This document shows positions 1 to 8,809 of a stretch of DNA of 64,000 bases, piece after piece; the first letter of the stretch is position 1; each line of letters begins with the position of its first letter. This DNA comes from AP-15 sp963787425 (GTDB lineage: Bacteria > Pseudomonadota > Alphaproteobacteria > ATCC43930 > CGMCC-115725): assembly GCA_963787425.1 (NCBI GenBank), contig CAWBCV010000011.1:1-64000 (forward strand), in the 5' to 3' direction. A program made the translations under genes and the position numbers. The notes beneath the pieces are model-generated. The model worked only from the letters and a program-made list of their open reading frames with translations. It made no database searches and was not told where the DNA came from.

Positions 1-124
1 GAAAAGAGCCCCATACAAGTCGCGTGCGAACCAGACTTGGATTGGGGAGAGGGTCTCTCGCAGGAGGGCATCCATCTTGTTTCCCGTGTGTCGGGGAACC
101 TGTCGGCCATCACGCGTAGGAGGA

Positions 125-230
125 TCTCTTTTGCCTTATTGGCCGAAGCGGCGGACGAAGGCACAAATCGCGCGAGAAGCCGGCCTCGATCCGCTGGCGG
201 AGGCGCTTCTCGCCAGGCCCATCAAAGCTC
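125..230 (+). pseudogene. Tex-like transcription accessory protein fragment
   Basis: A roughly 30-residue stretch reads LLPYWPKRRTKAQIAREAGL followed by DPLAEALLARP. This matches the conserved PKRRTKA-IAREAGL-PLA segment of the RNA-binding protein Tex/YqgF family. Nothing recognisable as Tex flanks it on either side, so it is an internal splinter of a protein normally near 750 residues. It is the first of several unrelated gene fragments packed in the first kilobase. Confidence 0.5.
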
Positions 231-345
231 GGAGCAGCTGGCTCGCCGGTACGCCGGGAATTCCAAGCCCATTTTCGCCCAGAACGGGACAGACCTGTTT
301 TAAGGAACCCGGGCTTCGGCTGGTGTTCGGGCGAAAAAGGCGTGT

Positions 346-510
346 TCATCTCAAGCAGTCAAAACGGGAGCGAATATCGCGGCACAGGTCGAAGCGGTCG
401 GCGACGTGGTTGGCGTAGCGTAGGATCTCCGGCTGCGGCGCATAGCGCTCGGACCAAACCCAGTCCTGCTGCAGCTCCTCCCCGGCGTCGTTGCAAACCT
501 GCAATCTGCC
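346..510 (-). pseudogene. Baeyer-Villiger/flavin monooxygenase fragment
   Basis: On the minus strand the frame reads ELQQDWVWSERYAPQPEILR then YANHVADRFDLCRDI. This is the segment that in flavin-dependent cyclohexanone-monooxygenase-type enzymes follows the first Rossmann motif (consensus LQQEW-W-ERYA-QPEILRY-NHVADRFDL). Only about 50 of roughly 550 residues remain, with no FAD GxGxxG motif and a stop soon after. It is a remnant of a lost oxygenase gene. Confidence 0.55.
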
Positions 511-595
511 GAACCGGCTGGCGTGACTACTTACCAAGCGCCGGAATTCGCAATTAGGGTTTGGCTGCGATGAGGGTCGCGACTGGGTTCACGCA

Positions 596-970
596 ATATC
601 GAGCGGCGAACTCGCAGCAGACCGAATCATACACACGATCGGCAATTTCGCCGGCGTGGTCGGCTCGGTCATGCTGGTGAGCATCGCCGCGGGTGTCGCC
701 GAGCGGCCGATTTTCTTGGCAAGCCTCGTCTATTCCGCTTGCCTTCTCACGATGCTCGGCTGCTCGGCAGCCTACGACCTCGCCTCCAATGCATCCCGAC
801 GAGGGTTTCTCCGCCAGCTTGATCATGCCGCGATCTTTCTGATGATCGCCGGTACCTACACCCCATTCACGACATGCCGATTGCACGGCGTTTGGGCGAT
901 CGGGATGACCGCCGCGGTTTGGACGGGAGCAATCACCGGAGCCGCCATAAACCGGAGTGAAGTCGGCTAA
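596..970 (+). pseudogene. Hemolysin III (HlyIII/PAQR) family, C-terminally truncated
   Basis: The frame from about 599 reads SSGELAADRIIHTIGNFAG, the usual N-terminus of HlyIII proteins. It continues with hydrophobic segments and the family hallmark LDHAAIFLMIAGTYTPFTT. It then stops at 970 after about 124 residues, while family members have about 210, so the last membrane helices and their His residues are missing. No ATG lies in frame at the expected place. The 3' end abuts the leader of the TPP enzyme at 1062. Confidence 0.6.
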
Positions 971-1061
971 AGCTCGGTCAATTGTGGTGAAACACGCGCT
1001 ACGCATGGTCGACCGAGCTCCCAAGCACCACATCCATGGGTCGGTCTGGGGAGGGGTTCGA

Positions 1062-2702
1062 ATGAACAAGGGATCCGACCTGCTCGTCACGGCGCTGGAG
1101 AACGAGGGCGTCGAGCGAATCTTCGGCGTTCCCGGCGAGGAAAACCTCGACGTCGTGCAATCGCTGCACGGCTCCAAGATCGGGCTTGTCTTGACGCGGC
1201 ATGAGCAGGCCGCGGCGTTTATGGCGGCAACCTACGGCCGGCTGACGGGCAAGCCCGGCGTGTGTCTCAGCACGCTGGGTCCCGGAGCCCTCAACCTCTG
1301 TACCGGTGCCGCGCATGCGCTCCTCGGCGCGATGCCGATGATCCTGATCACCGGCCAGAAGGGGATTTTGCACAGCAAACAGGGCCGGTTTCAGCTGGTC
1401 GATGTGGTCGCAAGCATGACGCCGCTGACCAAGATGGCGCGCCAAATCGTCAGCCCGGCGACGATCCCGACGATCGTGCGCGAGGCGTTCCGCGTTGCCC
1501 AACAGGAGCGGCCGGGGCCGGTGCACCTGGAACTGCCGGAGGACATCGCCGCAGAGAAGGCACCAGATCTTCCGCCCGTGCCGCCGCATCCAATCGAGCT
1601 TCCGGTCGCTGACCCGGGTGCGCTGGACAGAGCGGCGGTAATGATCCTCGAAACCGAGAGTCCGCTGATCATGCTGGGCGCCGCGGCGAACCGGCCGCGG
1701 CTGGGCGAGGCACTGTCGGACTTTGTCCGCCGGGTCGGCATTCCCTTTTTCACTACGCAGATGGGCAAGGGCGCGGTGACTGGGTGCTCGGACCTCTATA
1801 TAGGAACGGCGGCGCTGTCCGAGCGCGACTATGTGCACGAGGCGATAAACGGGGCCGACCTGATCCTCTCGATCGGCCATGATACAGTCGAGAAGCCGCC
1901 CTTCATCATGGGCCCCAATGGGCCCAAAGTGATCCATGTGGGCTATGTGCCGGCGACGGTGGAGGAAGTCTTCTTTCCGCACGCCGAGGTGGTCGGCGAT
2001 GTCGGGTCCGGCCTCGCGCTGCTCGCCGACCGGCTCGCGGGCAAGCTGAAGACGCCTTCCTCGTTATTGCCGCTGCGCGAGAAAATCCTCGCACATCTTA
2101 GCGAGCGAGCAACCGAGAGCCGCTACCCGCTGACGCCGCAGCGCATCGTGCACGACGTCCGACACGTGATGCCGGAGGACGGCATCGTTTGCCTCGACAA
2201 TGGCATGTACAAGATCTGGTTCGCTCGCAACTACCGTACGCACGTGGCGAATACGCTGCTGCTCGACAATGCACTCGCGACGATGGGTGCAGGACTGCCG
2301 GCCGCGATGATGGCTTCGATCGTGTATCCCCGCCGGCGTGTGCTGGCGGTGTGCGGCGACGGCGGGTTCATGATGAACTCGCAGGAATTGGAAACGGCGA
2401 CGCGGCTCGGGTTGAATTTAGTGGTGCTGATACTGCAGGATAACGCCTACGGCATGATCCGCTGGAAGCAAGAGGCAGAGGGTTTTGCCGATTGGGGGCT
2501 TACCTTTGGCAATCCTGACTTCGTCAGATATGCCGAAGCCTATGGCGCAAAGGGCTCGTGCGTCGGGACGGCAGACGGGCTCGTTCCCACGCTGGAAGCG
2601 GCATTCAAGGCGGGCGGCGTCCACCTGGTCGCGGTGCCAGTCGACTACTCTGAGAATATCCGGGTGCTGGTTGACGAGCTGCGCTCTGCGGGAGGGAACT
2701 GA
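1062..2702 (+). CDS. Acetolactate synthase large-subunit-like TPP enzyme
   Basis: A 546-residue thiamine-diphosphate enzyme of the acetolactate synthase/pyruvate oxidase superfamily. The N-terminal domain has the pattern FGVPGEENLDV and the TPP-activating Glu48 in TRHEQAAAF. The central domain follows, then the C-terminal TPP site CGDGGFMMNSQELETA ending in DNAYGMI, the GDG-to-N pyrophosphate/Mg2+ motif. ATG 1062 is chosen because a GAGGGG ribosome site precedes it; the open frame extends further up but lacks one. Such stand-alone large subunits without an adjacent small subunit are often annotated IlvB-like/IlvX; true substrate cannot be told from sequence. It appears intact amid broken neighbours. 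No ilvH-like gene is visible nearby. Confidence 0.85.
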   Translation: MNKGSDLLVTALENEGVERIFGVPGEENLDVVQSLHGSKIGLVLTRHEQAAAFMAATYGRLTGKPGVCLSTLGPGALNLCTGAAHALLGAMPMILITGQKGILHSKQGRFQLVDVVASMTPLTKMARQIVSPATIPTIVREAFRVAQQERPGPVHLELPEDIAAEKAPDLPPVPPHPIELPVADPGALDRAAVMILETESPLIMLGAAANRPRLGEALSDFVRRVGIPFFTTQMGKGAVTGCSDLYIGTAALSERDYVHEAINGADLILSIGHDTVEKPPFIMGPNGPKVIHVGYVPATVEEVFFPHAEVVGDVGSGLALLADRLAGKLKTPSSLLPLREKILAHLSERATESRYPLTPQRIVHDVRHVMPEDGIVCLDNGMYKIWFARNYRTHVANTLLLDNALATMGAGLPAAMMASIVYPRRRVLAVCGDGGFMMNSQELETATRLGLNLVVLILQDNAYGMIRWKQEAEGFADWGLTFGNPDFVRYAEAYGAKGSCVGTADGLVPTLEAAFKAGGVHLVAVPVDYSENIRVLVDELRSAGGN

Positions 2703-2839
2703 ATGCTTGCGCTAGCAGCGAGCGGCTCGATAAGGCAAGGCGGCCGAAATGTCTTTGGCCGACTGGCGGCGGCAAGTCCAGCCGCCTAAGGTCACCCCCC
2801 TGCGCGGAGGCAGCAGGCTAACTGCGGAGAGGGGGCGAG

Positions 2840-3625
2840 ATGTCACTCCAACAGAATACCGACCGGATCCAGACGACGCATATCGGCAGCCTGCCACGTC
2901 CGCATGATGTGCTCGATCTGCTGAGGGCGAAATCCGCCGGCCAGCCCTATGATCAAAACGTACTCGATGCCGTAATCGCCAAGGCGGTCAAGGAGTCCGT
3001 GCGCAGACAGGTCGAATGCGGCATCGACATCGTGACCGACGGCGAATTCTCAAAGCCAGGCTTCTTCACCTACATCCAGTAGCGCCTTGAAGGGTTCGAG
3101 GCCCGGCCCAACCAGAAGCTCATGCTGTTCCAGCAGGAGGTCGCCGCCTTCCCGAATATTATGCACAATATTTCAAGGAAGCGATGCTGGGCGGCACCAT
3201 TGTGCCGGTCGTACCGGTCATTTGCGTCGGCCCGGTCAAATACCGCGGCGAGCAGGCGCTTCAGAAGGATATCGACAACCTGAAGGCGGCAGCCACGGCA
3301 GCGGGCGTGCCGCGTGATCATGTGTTCATGTCGGCGACGGCTCCCTCAGGCGTCGGCATCAACGAATACTACAAGACTGAGGAAGAGTATTTCCACGCGC
3401 TCGCGGCCGAGCTGAACAAGGAATACAAGGGCGTTGTCGCGGCGGGCTTTCTCATTCAGGTCGATGACCCGTTCCTCCCGGATATTTTCTTCGAGCCGGG
3501 ATTGACGGATGCCCAGAAAAGGCGCCGCGCCGAAATCTATGTCGAGGCTTCCAACGCGGCGCTCAACGGCATCCCCGCCGAGAGGGTGCGTTTTCACACC
3601 TGCTACGGCATCAACGAGAGGAAGA
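2840..3625 (+). pseudogene. MetE-like (cobalamin-independent methionine synthase family) pseudogene
   Basis: The 5' part encodes QTTHIGSLPRPHDVLDLLRA and IVTDGEFSKPGFFTYIQ, typical of short MetE/UROD-superfamily proteins of about 370 residues. A TAG at 3080-3082 replaces the expected Gln codon after TYIQ. Reading then continues as RLEGFEARPNQKLMLF until a 1-nt loss near 3160 shifts the frame. The downstream frame resumes at 3184 with MLGGTIVPVVPVICVGPV and runs to RFHTCYGIN near 3615, where homology ends abruptly in a helicase fragment. So it has a nonsense codon, a frameshift and a 3' truncation that removes the last third. The start at 2840 has GGGGGCGAG upstream. Confidence 0.75.
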
Positions 3626-3887
3626 GCGGCGCCTTCTCTATGTGGCGATGACCCGCGCCAGGGACGATCTCCATCTTGTGGTCCCACAACGCTTCTTCAC
3701 GCATGGCCAGAATGCCCAGGGCGACCGCCATGTTTATGCGTAGCGCAGCCGCTTCATTCCCGACGAGCTGCTCGGCCTCTTCGAACCGACGACCTGGCCG
3801 GAGTCTAAACCTGAATTGGCGGCGAGAGGCGCGAGCCAAGGCGCACGGGTCGATATCGCCGCTCGCATGCACGGGATGTGGCGCTGA
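3618..3887 (+). pseudogene. UvrD/Rep-type helicase C-terminal fragment
   Basis: Frame 3618 encodes EERRLLYVAMTRARDDLHLV, which is helicase motif VI of UvrD/PcrA superfamily 1 helicases. It continues with VPQRFFTHGQNAQGDRHVYA. An in-frame TAG at about 3741 follows, then RSRFIPDELLGLFEPTTW to a TGA at 3885-3887. Only the last 90 residues of a roughly 700-residue protein remain. The piece is joined directly to the broken MetE-like gene, so a deletion or recombination fused two unrelated genes. The remaining piece lacks the Walker motifs and cannot be active. Confidence 0.7.
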
Positions 3888-4247
3888 GGGGCAAATTCCA
3901 CCGTGGTGCAGCCAGCCCGAAAAACCGCCGCGACCAAGGTCCTGGCCGGCCTGGTAGAGCGCGTCACGTTCCTCAAGGCCATGCCGGACGCTAAACCCCG
4001 CCTTCGAGGCAGAACGGGAGCGGGCCGCTGCGGCAGCCGAGCGGTGGCTATTGACGGCGCTGCAGACTGTGATGAACCGTCGCGTCTTTGGCGAGTGCCT
4101 CGGGCGCGGCCGACAATGCAGGAACACAACAAGAGGCTGGCGAATGGCAATGTTAGACCGATCTCCCCGCTTGAGCCAGTGGCGCCCGCAATGGGTTCCC
4201 TCGCACCACGTCGAGGAACCATGGTGTAGGCAAGCTTAACCCTGGCC
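3888..4247. other. Degenerate stretch, possible helicase N-terminal scrap
   Basis: No intact gene. At about 3903-3970 the plus strand reads KVLAGLVERVTF, resembling the N-terminus of RecD2-like helicases; this is a weak call. Further on, a frame reads FEAERERAAAAAERWLLTAL, a coding-like charged helix that I do not recognise. The stretch looks like further gene debris between the helicase fragment and mtgA. Confidence 0.3.
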
Positions 4248-4987
4248 TTGCGCGCTGACGCCGCTAACCGGCGGCATGCGCCCACGGGGGGCGCAAATCG
4301 CACCCACGGAAGGCTGCGGCGGTTCGCTCGCATCGGGCTCTGGCTGATCAGCGGCTTTATTATCGAGTCGATTCTGCTGGTTGCGCTGTATCGTTACCTG
4401 CCGCCCCCCGGCACCCCACTGATGCTGCTGCGCCGCGTGGAGGGTTACGGGATCGACAAAAGCTGGACCTCCTTCGACCACATCTCCACGAACTGGTTCG
4501 TGCTGTAATCGCAAGCGAGGACATTCAATTCTGCAACCACCACGGTTTCGACTGGAACGCGATCGAGACGGCGTGGGATCATTACCGGAGTAGACGCGGC
4601 CGTTTGCTGGGCGCTAGCACCATCTCCATGCAGACCTCAAAGAGTGTCTTCCTATGGCCTGGGCGCGACTGGGTGCGTAAAGCCTTCGAAGCCTATTTTA
4701 CCGTGCTGATCGAGATTGCATGGGGCAAGCAGCGGATCATGGAAGTGTATCTCAATGTGGTGGAATGGGGGCCAGGCATTTACGGAGCCGAAGCCGCAGC
4801 CCGGCACTATTTTCAAAAGCCGGCAGCCGCTCTGACCATCGGCGAGGCAGTCCGTCTCGCTGCAGTACTTCCAGACCCGCTCAACTGGTCACCGCTCCGC
4901 CCAACCCGACGCGTTCTCGCCCGCAACGCTGCGATTTATTCGAATATACCAGCTGTCTACGCGCGTTGTCCCCGCCCTGCCGGCTGA
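4248..4987 (+). pseudogene. mtgA: Monofunctional peptidoglycan transglycosylase, frameshifted
   Basis: The gene would encode the inner-membrane glycosyltransferase (GT51) that polymerises lipid II. The first part has a membrane anchor (about residues 28-50, IGLWLISGFIIESILLVALY) and ends at a premature TAA near 4508. In a shifted frame the GT51 catalytic region continues: VIASEDIQFCNHHGFDW, with the catalytic Glu of the ASED motif, then GASTISMQTSKSVFLWPGRD and MEVYLNVVEWGPGIYGAEAA. The two halves are separated by one frameshift at about 4500-4508. Length otherwise fits MtgA (about 230-245 residues). This may be a recent pseudogene or a sequence error; the surrounding decay favours the former. 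Confidence 0.75.
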
Positions 4988-5011
4988 AAGAGCACGCGCC
5001 ACGGTTGGACC

Positions 5012-5230
5012 CTATTCGCTCCGAACCCGGCCATTCGGTTCCACGACCGGAGCGAACATCTCAAAACCGGCTAGTTCGAGGCTGAAATCGAGGAGGATGA
5101 GCGAGAGGTCTTTGAGCTGCTGCGCGAGCAGGCGCTCGTTCCATTCGACATTTTCGGTGAGCTTATTGTCGCCGATCCTGAAGGCGCGGACCTGCGCTGG
5201 GTCCCGAGCGGCCTCGCCTTTCAGGGCCTC
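5012..5230 (-). pseudogene. ParB-like nuclease-domain protein fragment
   Basis: The minus strand reads DPAQVRAFRIGDNKLTENVE then WNERLLAQQLKDLSLILLDF and SLELAGFEMF. This is the C-terminal half of the ParB-like domain found at the start of phage-type ParB/DNA-methyltransferase proteins (consensus RA-RIADNRLAE-AEWD-ELL, DL-LTGFE). A stop at 5012-5014 ends it before any methylase motif. No start is visible. It is probably a remnant of a prophage or plasmid gene. Confidence 0.5.
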
Positions 5231-5234
5231 ATTA

Positions 5235-5639
5235 TTATTTGATCGCAGTTACAGTACACAACGACCTCTCGTAGTCATCAGCCTTCGTGACGGCGCGGCT
5301 CAATTGCAGTTCCATGCCTGAGAGTTGGCAGATGCCAGCTGTGTTTTTGGTAAGCCGGAGTTCACCACGAAACGGCTCTCCGTTGCTCCACCGAACCGTG
5401 AGCTTCGCCAATGGGGTTCCGCGTTTGGCATTATCGGGGATCTTGACCTCCGATGGGGTGATCTTCACCTCCAATTCCGGCGCTGGTCTGTGACGCCTTC
5501 GGGTTTCACAGATCGGGCCAGCTGCACCGTTATGCCCGACGATGACCTCCTCCTGTGCGGGCATGACAATGGGACCCGGCTGCCCGGCCGCGGTTGACGC
5601 TGCCAGGAGCACCCCGGCGAAGCCGACAAGCTGTTTCAT
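5235..5639 (-). CDS. Secreted protein of unknown function
   Basis: A 134-residue protein with a clear Sec signal peptide (MKQLVGFAGVLLAASTAAGQ; likely cleavage near residue 19) and a mature part of about 115 residues. The mature part contains PELEVKITPSEVKIPDNA, then KLTVRWSNGEPFRGELRL and two Cys residues in the second half that could pair. The beta-strand pattern suggests an Ig- or cadherin-like fold, but I do not recognise a family. An AGGAAAGGA ribosome site sits just before the ATG, which supports a real gene. It lies alone between fragments. Confidence 0.6.
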   Translation of the reverse strand: MKQLVGFAGVLLAASTAAGQPGPIVMPAQEEVIVGHNGAAGPICETRRRHRPAPELEVKITPSEVKIPDNAKRGTPLAKLTVRWSNGEPFRGELRLTKNTAGICQLSGMELQLSRAVTKADDYERSLCTVTAIK

Positions 5640-5649
5640 CGTAGATCCT

Positions 5650-6677
5650 TTCCTCTCACCGGCCGATGCAGCACGAATATTGCGGGTTGCGCCGACAGGC
5701 AGGAGCGGCGTTTACTCCGGCAATGTAATCAGCCGCTCGCCTGCAGGATTGCCGAGAGCCGCTTGCGTGCAGATTCCGACGAAGTCGCCCGCCGGTTCCG
5801 AAATGATGTCGGCGAAACGAGATGATGTGGCATGGCTGGGCGGACACCCCCTTGAAGTAATTTTTGGCAAGTTGCCGGCCGGTGGTCAATCCTTTGCAGT
5901 TGATCTGGATCGTCTACGTCTCAGGCTGTCGCCGGCGAGATCGATGCGATCGGCGTTGTGAATGAGGTGGTCGAGGGACGACGAAGGATAAAGCCGAATG
6001 GATGGAGCGCGCCACAGTCGAGGCCGATCAAGTCTTGGCCGATTCGTTGCGCCAGCAGGAGACGGAGGTGGACCGCGAATAGGCAGGCGCGTGCCGCCGA
6101 GATGTTTGCGTTAATCGAGACCGCCCAGTTGAACAGCGCCGATCCTCAGTCCCGGCTCACCGACGCTCACAGCTCAAAAGGGGTCTTGACCGCAGCAATG
6201 CGATTTCCAGAAGCGATCGTTACCCATCGGGGCGAAGACATTCCTCTCAGTGGGGCGGCTCCGCGCCCCTCGCGGAAGTGGGAAGCGCAGAGCGCAGCCC
6301 TAGCGGAACGAGGCAGACGCCCAAAGGGTAGTGCAAAAGTGATAATCAATTTTTAAGCGGCATTCCAGATTGTCCGCCCATGCGATGGGACGACCAACAC
6401 AGCTTGACGGCGTTCAATGGTATTGCTGCCCTCTTCATCGGCGGCGCGCAGCTCTCGTGCACCCCCTGCTACTCACCATCTTGTCGCCTATGGGCTGCGG
6501 ATTCACAGATGGCGGGATCCGCAGCACCCAGGCCGCTCGATACGCAATCACCCTTTATGAGCACGTGCCAGTCCCACGACAAGCATTTAAGCCAAGCCGA
6601 TGCCGAAGAAGCCCTATTGTTGTTCGCATCTTGTGACGTTCGTCTTCATCTGCCGCGCGACGACGGCACGGTGAGAG
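5650..6677. other. Gene-poor stretch with coding-like scraps
   Basis: I find no intact gene. On the minus strand near 5725-5890 a frame reads ISEPAGDFVGICTQAALGNP then AGERLITLPE and stops; it looks protein-like but has no start and no family I know. On the plus strand near 5985-6081 a frame reads KAEWMERATVEADQVLADSL, again a short orphan piece. From 6082 to 6677 nothing recognisable is seen apart from the ribosome site of the dehydrogenase at 6678. Confidence 0.4.
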
Positions 6678-7703
6678 ATGTTAGATCACCCTGACTACGA
6701 CCACCATGAGACGCTGCTGTTCGCACAAGATGCGGCCTGCGGACTGCGGGCGCTGATCGCGATCCACGATACCACGCTCGGCCCGGCCTTCGGCGGCTGC
6801 CGCATATATCCGTATGCCCGCAAACAGCACGCGATGACCGACGTGCTGCGGCTCTCACGCGGTATGACCTATAAGGCGGCGATCTGCGAGCTGCCCTATG
6901 GCGGCGGCAAGTCGGTGATCATCGCCGACCCACGCCGCGACAAGACGCCGGCGCTGCTACACGCGATGGGCCGCATCATCGAGAGCTTCGGCGGCCGTTA
7001 CATCACCGCCGATGACGTGGGCACAACGCTCGCGGACTTGCCAATCATGCGGGAAGTGACGTGCCATACCGCAGGGGCGACGGCGGCCGCGCAGCAAGCC
7101 TTGCCCGCGACCGCGTTCGGCGTGTTCGAGGCCCTGCGCGCCGCCGCGGAGGTCTGCCTCGGCCGCAGCGATCTGGCGGGGCTGCGAGTCGCCGTCCAAG
7201 GGCTAGGCAATGTCGGTATGCCATTGTGCGGCTACTTGTCGGTGGCGGGAGCGGTATTGGTGGTCAGTGACCTTGACGCGAACCGGTGCGCGCAGGCTGT
7301 TGCCGCCTATGGCGCGAGCGTGGCAACACCCGAGGAAATCTACGCCCAGCACGTCGACGTTTTCGCCCCGGCCGCGCTCGGCGCGGTGTTGAATGATACA
7401 ACTATCCCCCGCCTGCGCTGCCGCGTCGTCTGCGGCGGTGCCAACAACCAGCTTGCGGAGGCGCGGCACGATGCAGCGTTGGCAGTGCGCGGCATCGCGT
7501 TCGTGCCGGACTATCTAGCGAATGCCGGCGGCGTCATCGACTTCCACCAGGAAGCCATCGACGACCAGCCAGACGCGGTGCTCGCTTCGGTCGCACGCAT
7601 CGGTACCATCACCCGCGATGTCCTGCGCTGGGCCGCCTCGACCGGCGCCACCCCGTTGAGCGTCGCGGACGGGATCGTCCAGGCGCGGATCCGACGAGGT
7701 TGA
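6678..7703 (+). CDS. Leucine/Glu/Phe/Val-type amino-acid dehydrogenase
   Basis: A 341-residue NAD-dependent oxidative deaminase of the Glu/Leu/Phe/Val dehydrogenase family. It converts a branched-chain or related L-amino acid to its 2-oxo acid plus ammonia. The substrate region has GMTYKAAICELPYGGGKSVI, holding both conserved lysines (TYKAA and GGGKS). The next segment YITADDVGTTLADLPIM carries the conserved Asp. The coenzyme domain has VAVQGLGNVGMPLCGYL (GxGxxG). GGANNQLAE and PDYLANAGGVI complete the signature. Length matches leucine dehydrogenases (about 345-365). The ATG follows GTGAGAG. It stands alone with decayed DNA on both sides. Confidence 0.85.
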   Translation: MLDHPDYDHHETLLFAQDAACGLRALIAIHDTTLGPAFGGCRIYPYARKQHAMTDVLRLSRGMTYKAAICELPYGGGKSVIIADPRRDKTPALLHAMGRIIESFGGRYITADDVGTTLADLPIMREVTCHTAGATAAAQQALPATAFGVFEALRAAAEVCLGRSDLAGLRVAVQGLGNVGMPLCGYLSVAGAVLVVSDLDANRCAQAVAAYGASVATPEEIYAQHVDVFAPAALGAVLNDTTIPRLRCRVVCGGANNQLAEARHDAALAVRGIAFVPDYLANAGGVIDFHQEAIDDQPDAVLASVARIGTITRDVLRWAASTGATPLSVADGIVQARIRRG

Positions 7704-8127
7704 CTGACCTGAGCCCATTTTCTCATCCAGATGTAAGCAGAGTCGGTCGCTAATTTGAGCCCGGCTAACTCGGTGCTACAACGGGAGCGGTGCGTGGATG
7801 GAGCCCCCCAGGGTCCCGTCTCATCGTTACCCTCGGCCCGAGCTGCTCTGTTGTCTTCCACAGCTTGATGATAGGTATCTATTAAGGCGTCATCGCTGAG
7901 CGCGAGGCTGCCCCGCCAACGATGATTGAGGGGATCAAGAAATATCTCCACGCGCGCCGGGTTGCCTAACCTTCGCTTGCAAGGCATTTGCGGCGGCCCT
8001 TTGGGCCAATGGTCGAGGACAAAGCGCAGCGACGCGCGCAGCAACAATGTCAGCCACAGCAGGATTTTTTGACTCTAGCACGAATGGGGGAGGCTAACTA
8101 GACTAGACCTGCGAAGGAGGAACAGTC
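7704..8127. other. Intergenic stretch, no gene recognised
   Basis: Open frames exist on the minus strand but show no family motif. The only firm element is the strong GAAGGAGGAACAG ribosome site for the VOC-family gene at 8128. Confidence 0.4.
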
Positions 8128-8560
8128 ATGTATATCGATCACGTCGGCATCAACACGTATGATATGGAAGCCACGCTGCAGTTTTACTGCGGTATACTGG
8201 GCATGCGGTTAGTCCGCGCCACGCGCGCGCCGGCATTATAACGTCGAGATCGGTGGCGGCAATGCCTTCGCGGTGTTCGATGGTGCCGAGCTCCCGACGG
8301 CGGGCGAGCGCCAACATGTAAATCACCTGGCACTACCGGTGGACACGCTTGAGGCATTTGACGCCGCCTACCAACGGCTCAAGGACCATGGGGTCGCCGT
8401 GACCGAAATTATCGAACGGGGGGATGGCAAAACCTTCTACTTCCATGACCCGAACGGCATCCGGTTGCAAATTGAATTGAAGACCAAACAGGATGCGGAC
8501 AGCTTGGAAGGCGATCCCGACCCTGTGCCGTACGTGCGCGCATTGCTGCAGCGGGCTTAG
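8128..8560 (+). pseudogene. VOC/glyoxalase-fold protein, frameshifted
   Basis: ATG 8128 with an excellent GGAGG site begins MYIDHVGINTYDMEATLQFY, the first beta-alpha-beta-beta-beta unit of the vicinal-oxygen-chelate fold with a metal-ligand His. It stops after ATRAPAL at about 8240. The next frame carries on with RHYNVEIGGGNAFAVFDGAE, VNHLALPVDTLEAFDAAYQR and FYFHDPNGIRLQIEL, including the second-half His and terminal Glu ligands. One indel near 8230 separates the halves. Reassembled length is about 143 residues, normal for single-unit VOC proteins. It shares strand and spacing with the SDR remnant and SDR downstream, so it may have been part of a small catabolic operon. Confidence 0.75.
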
Positions 8561-8579
8561 TGCTGCCCACGGCTCTGCC

Positions 8580-8762
8580 GACCAATGGCGCATTCTGGTC
8601 GGGCCAGACGCCCATAAGATCGATGAACTGGTCCGCCGCTCGCCCGAGCGCGCCTACGATGTCGATTTCTTCGAGCAGTTCGCGCGCGAGGTCGGCTGGC
8701 CTTGCCTACCCGACATTGCCCCCACACTGCTCTCCGCCACAGGCGCACCGGCCGAGAGGTAG
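8580..8762 (+). pseudogene. C-terminal remnant of a second SDR
   Basis: The frame reads ADQWRILVGPDAHKIDELVR then RSPERAYDVDFFEQFAREVG and ends at a TAG (8760-8762). This is nearly the same as the C-terminal extension of the intact SDR downstream (ADRWRILVGPDAHKIDEMVR at about 9650-9708). The catalytic core is absent. This indicates that a tandem SDR duplicate was deleted down to its tail. Confidence 0.75.
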
Positions 8763-8809
8763 GCGAGCGAGCCCTATTTGGATCGGCGCCAGAAAGCAAG
8801 GAGGTACAC

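Noticed and set aside
2703..2839. Possible riboswitch before the MetE-like gene
   Set aside because: The 137-bp gap holds no SAM or cobalamin riboswitch core that I can recognise.
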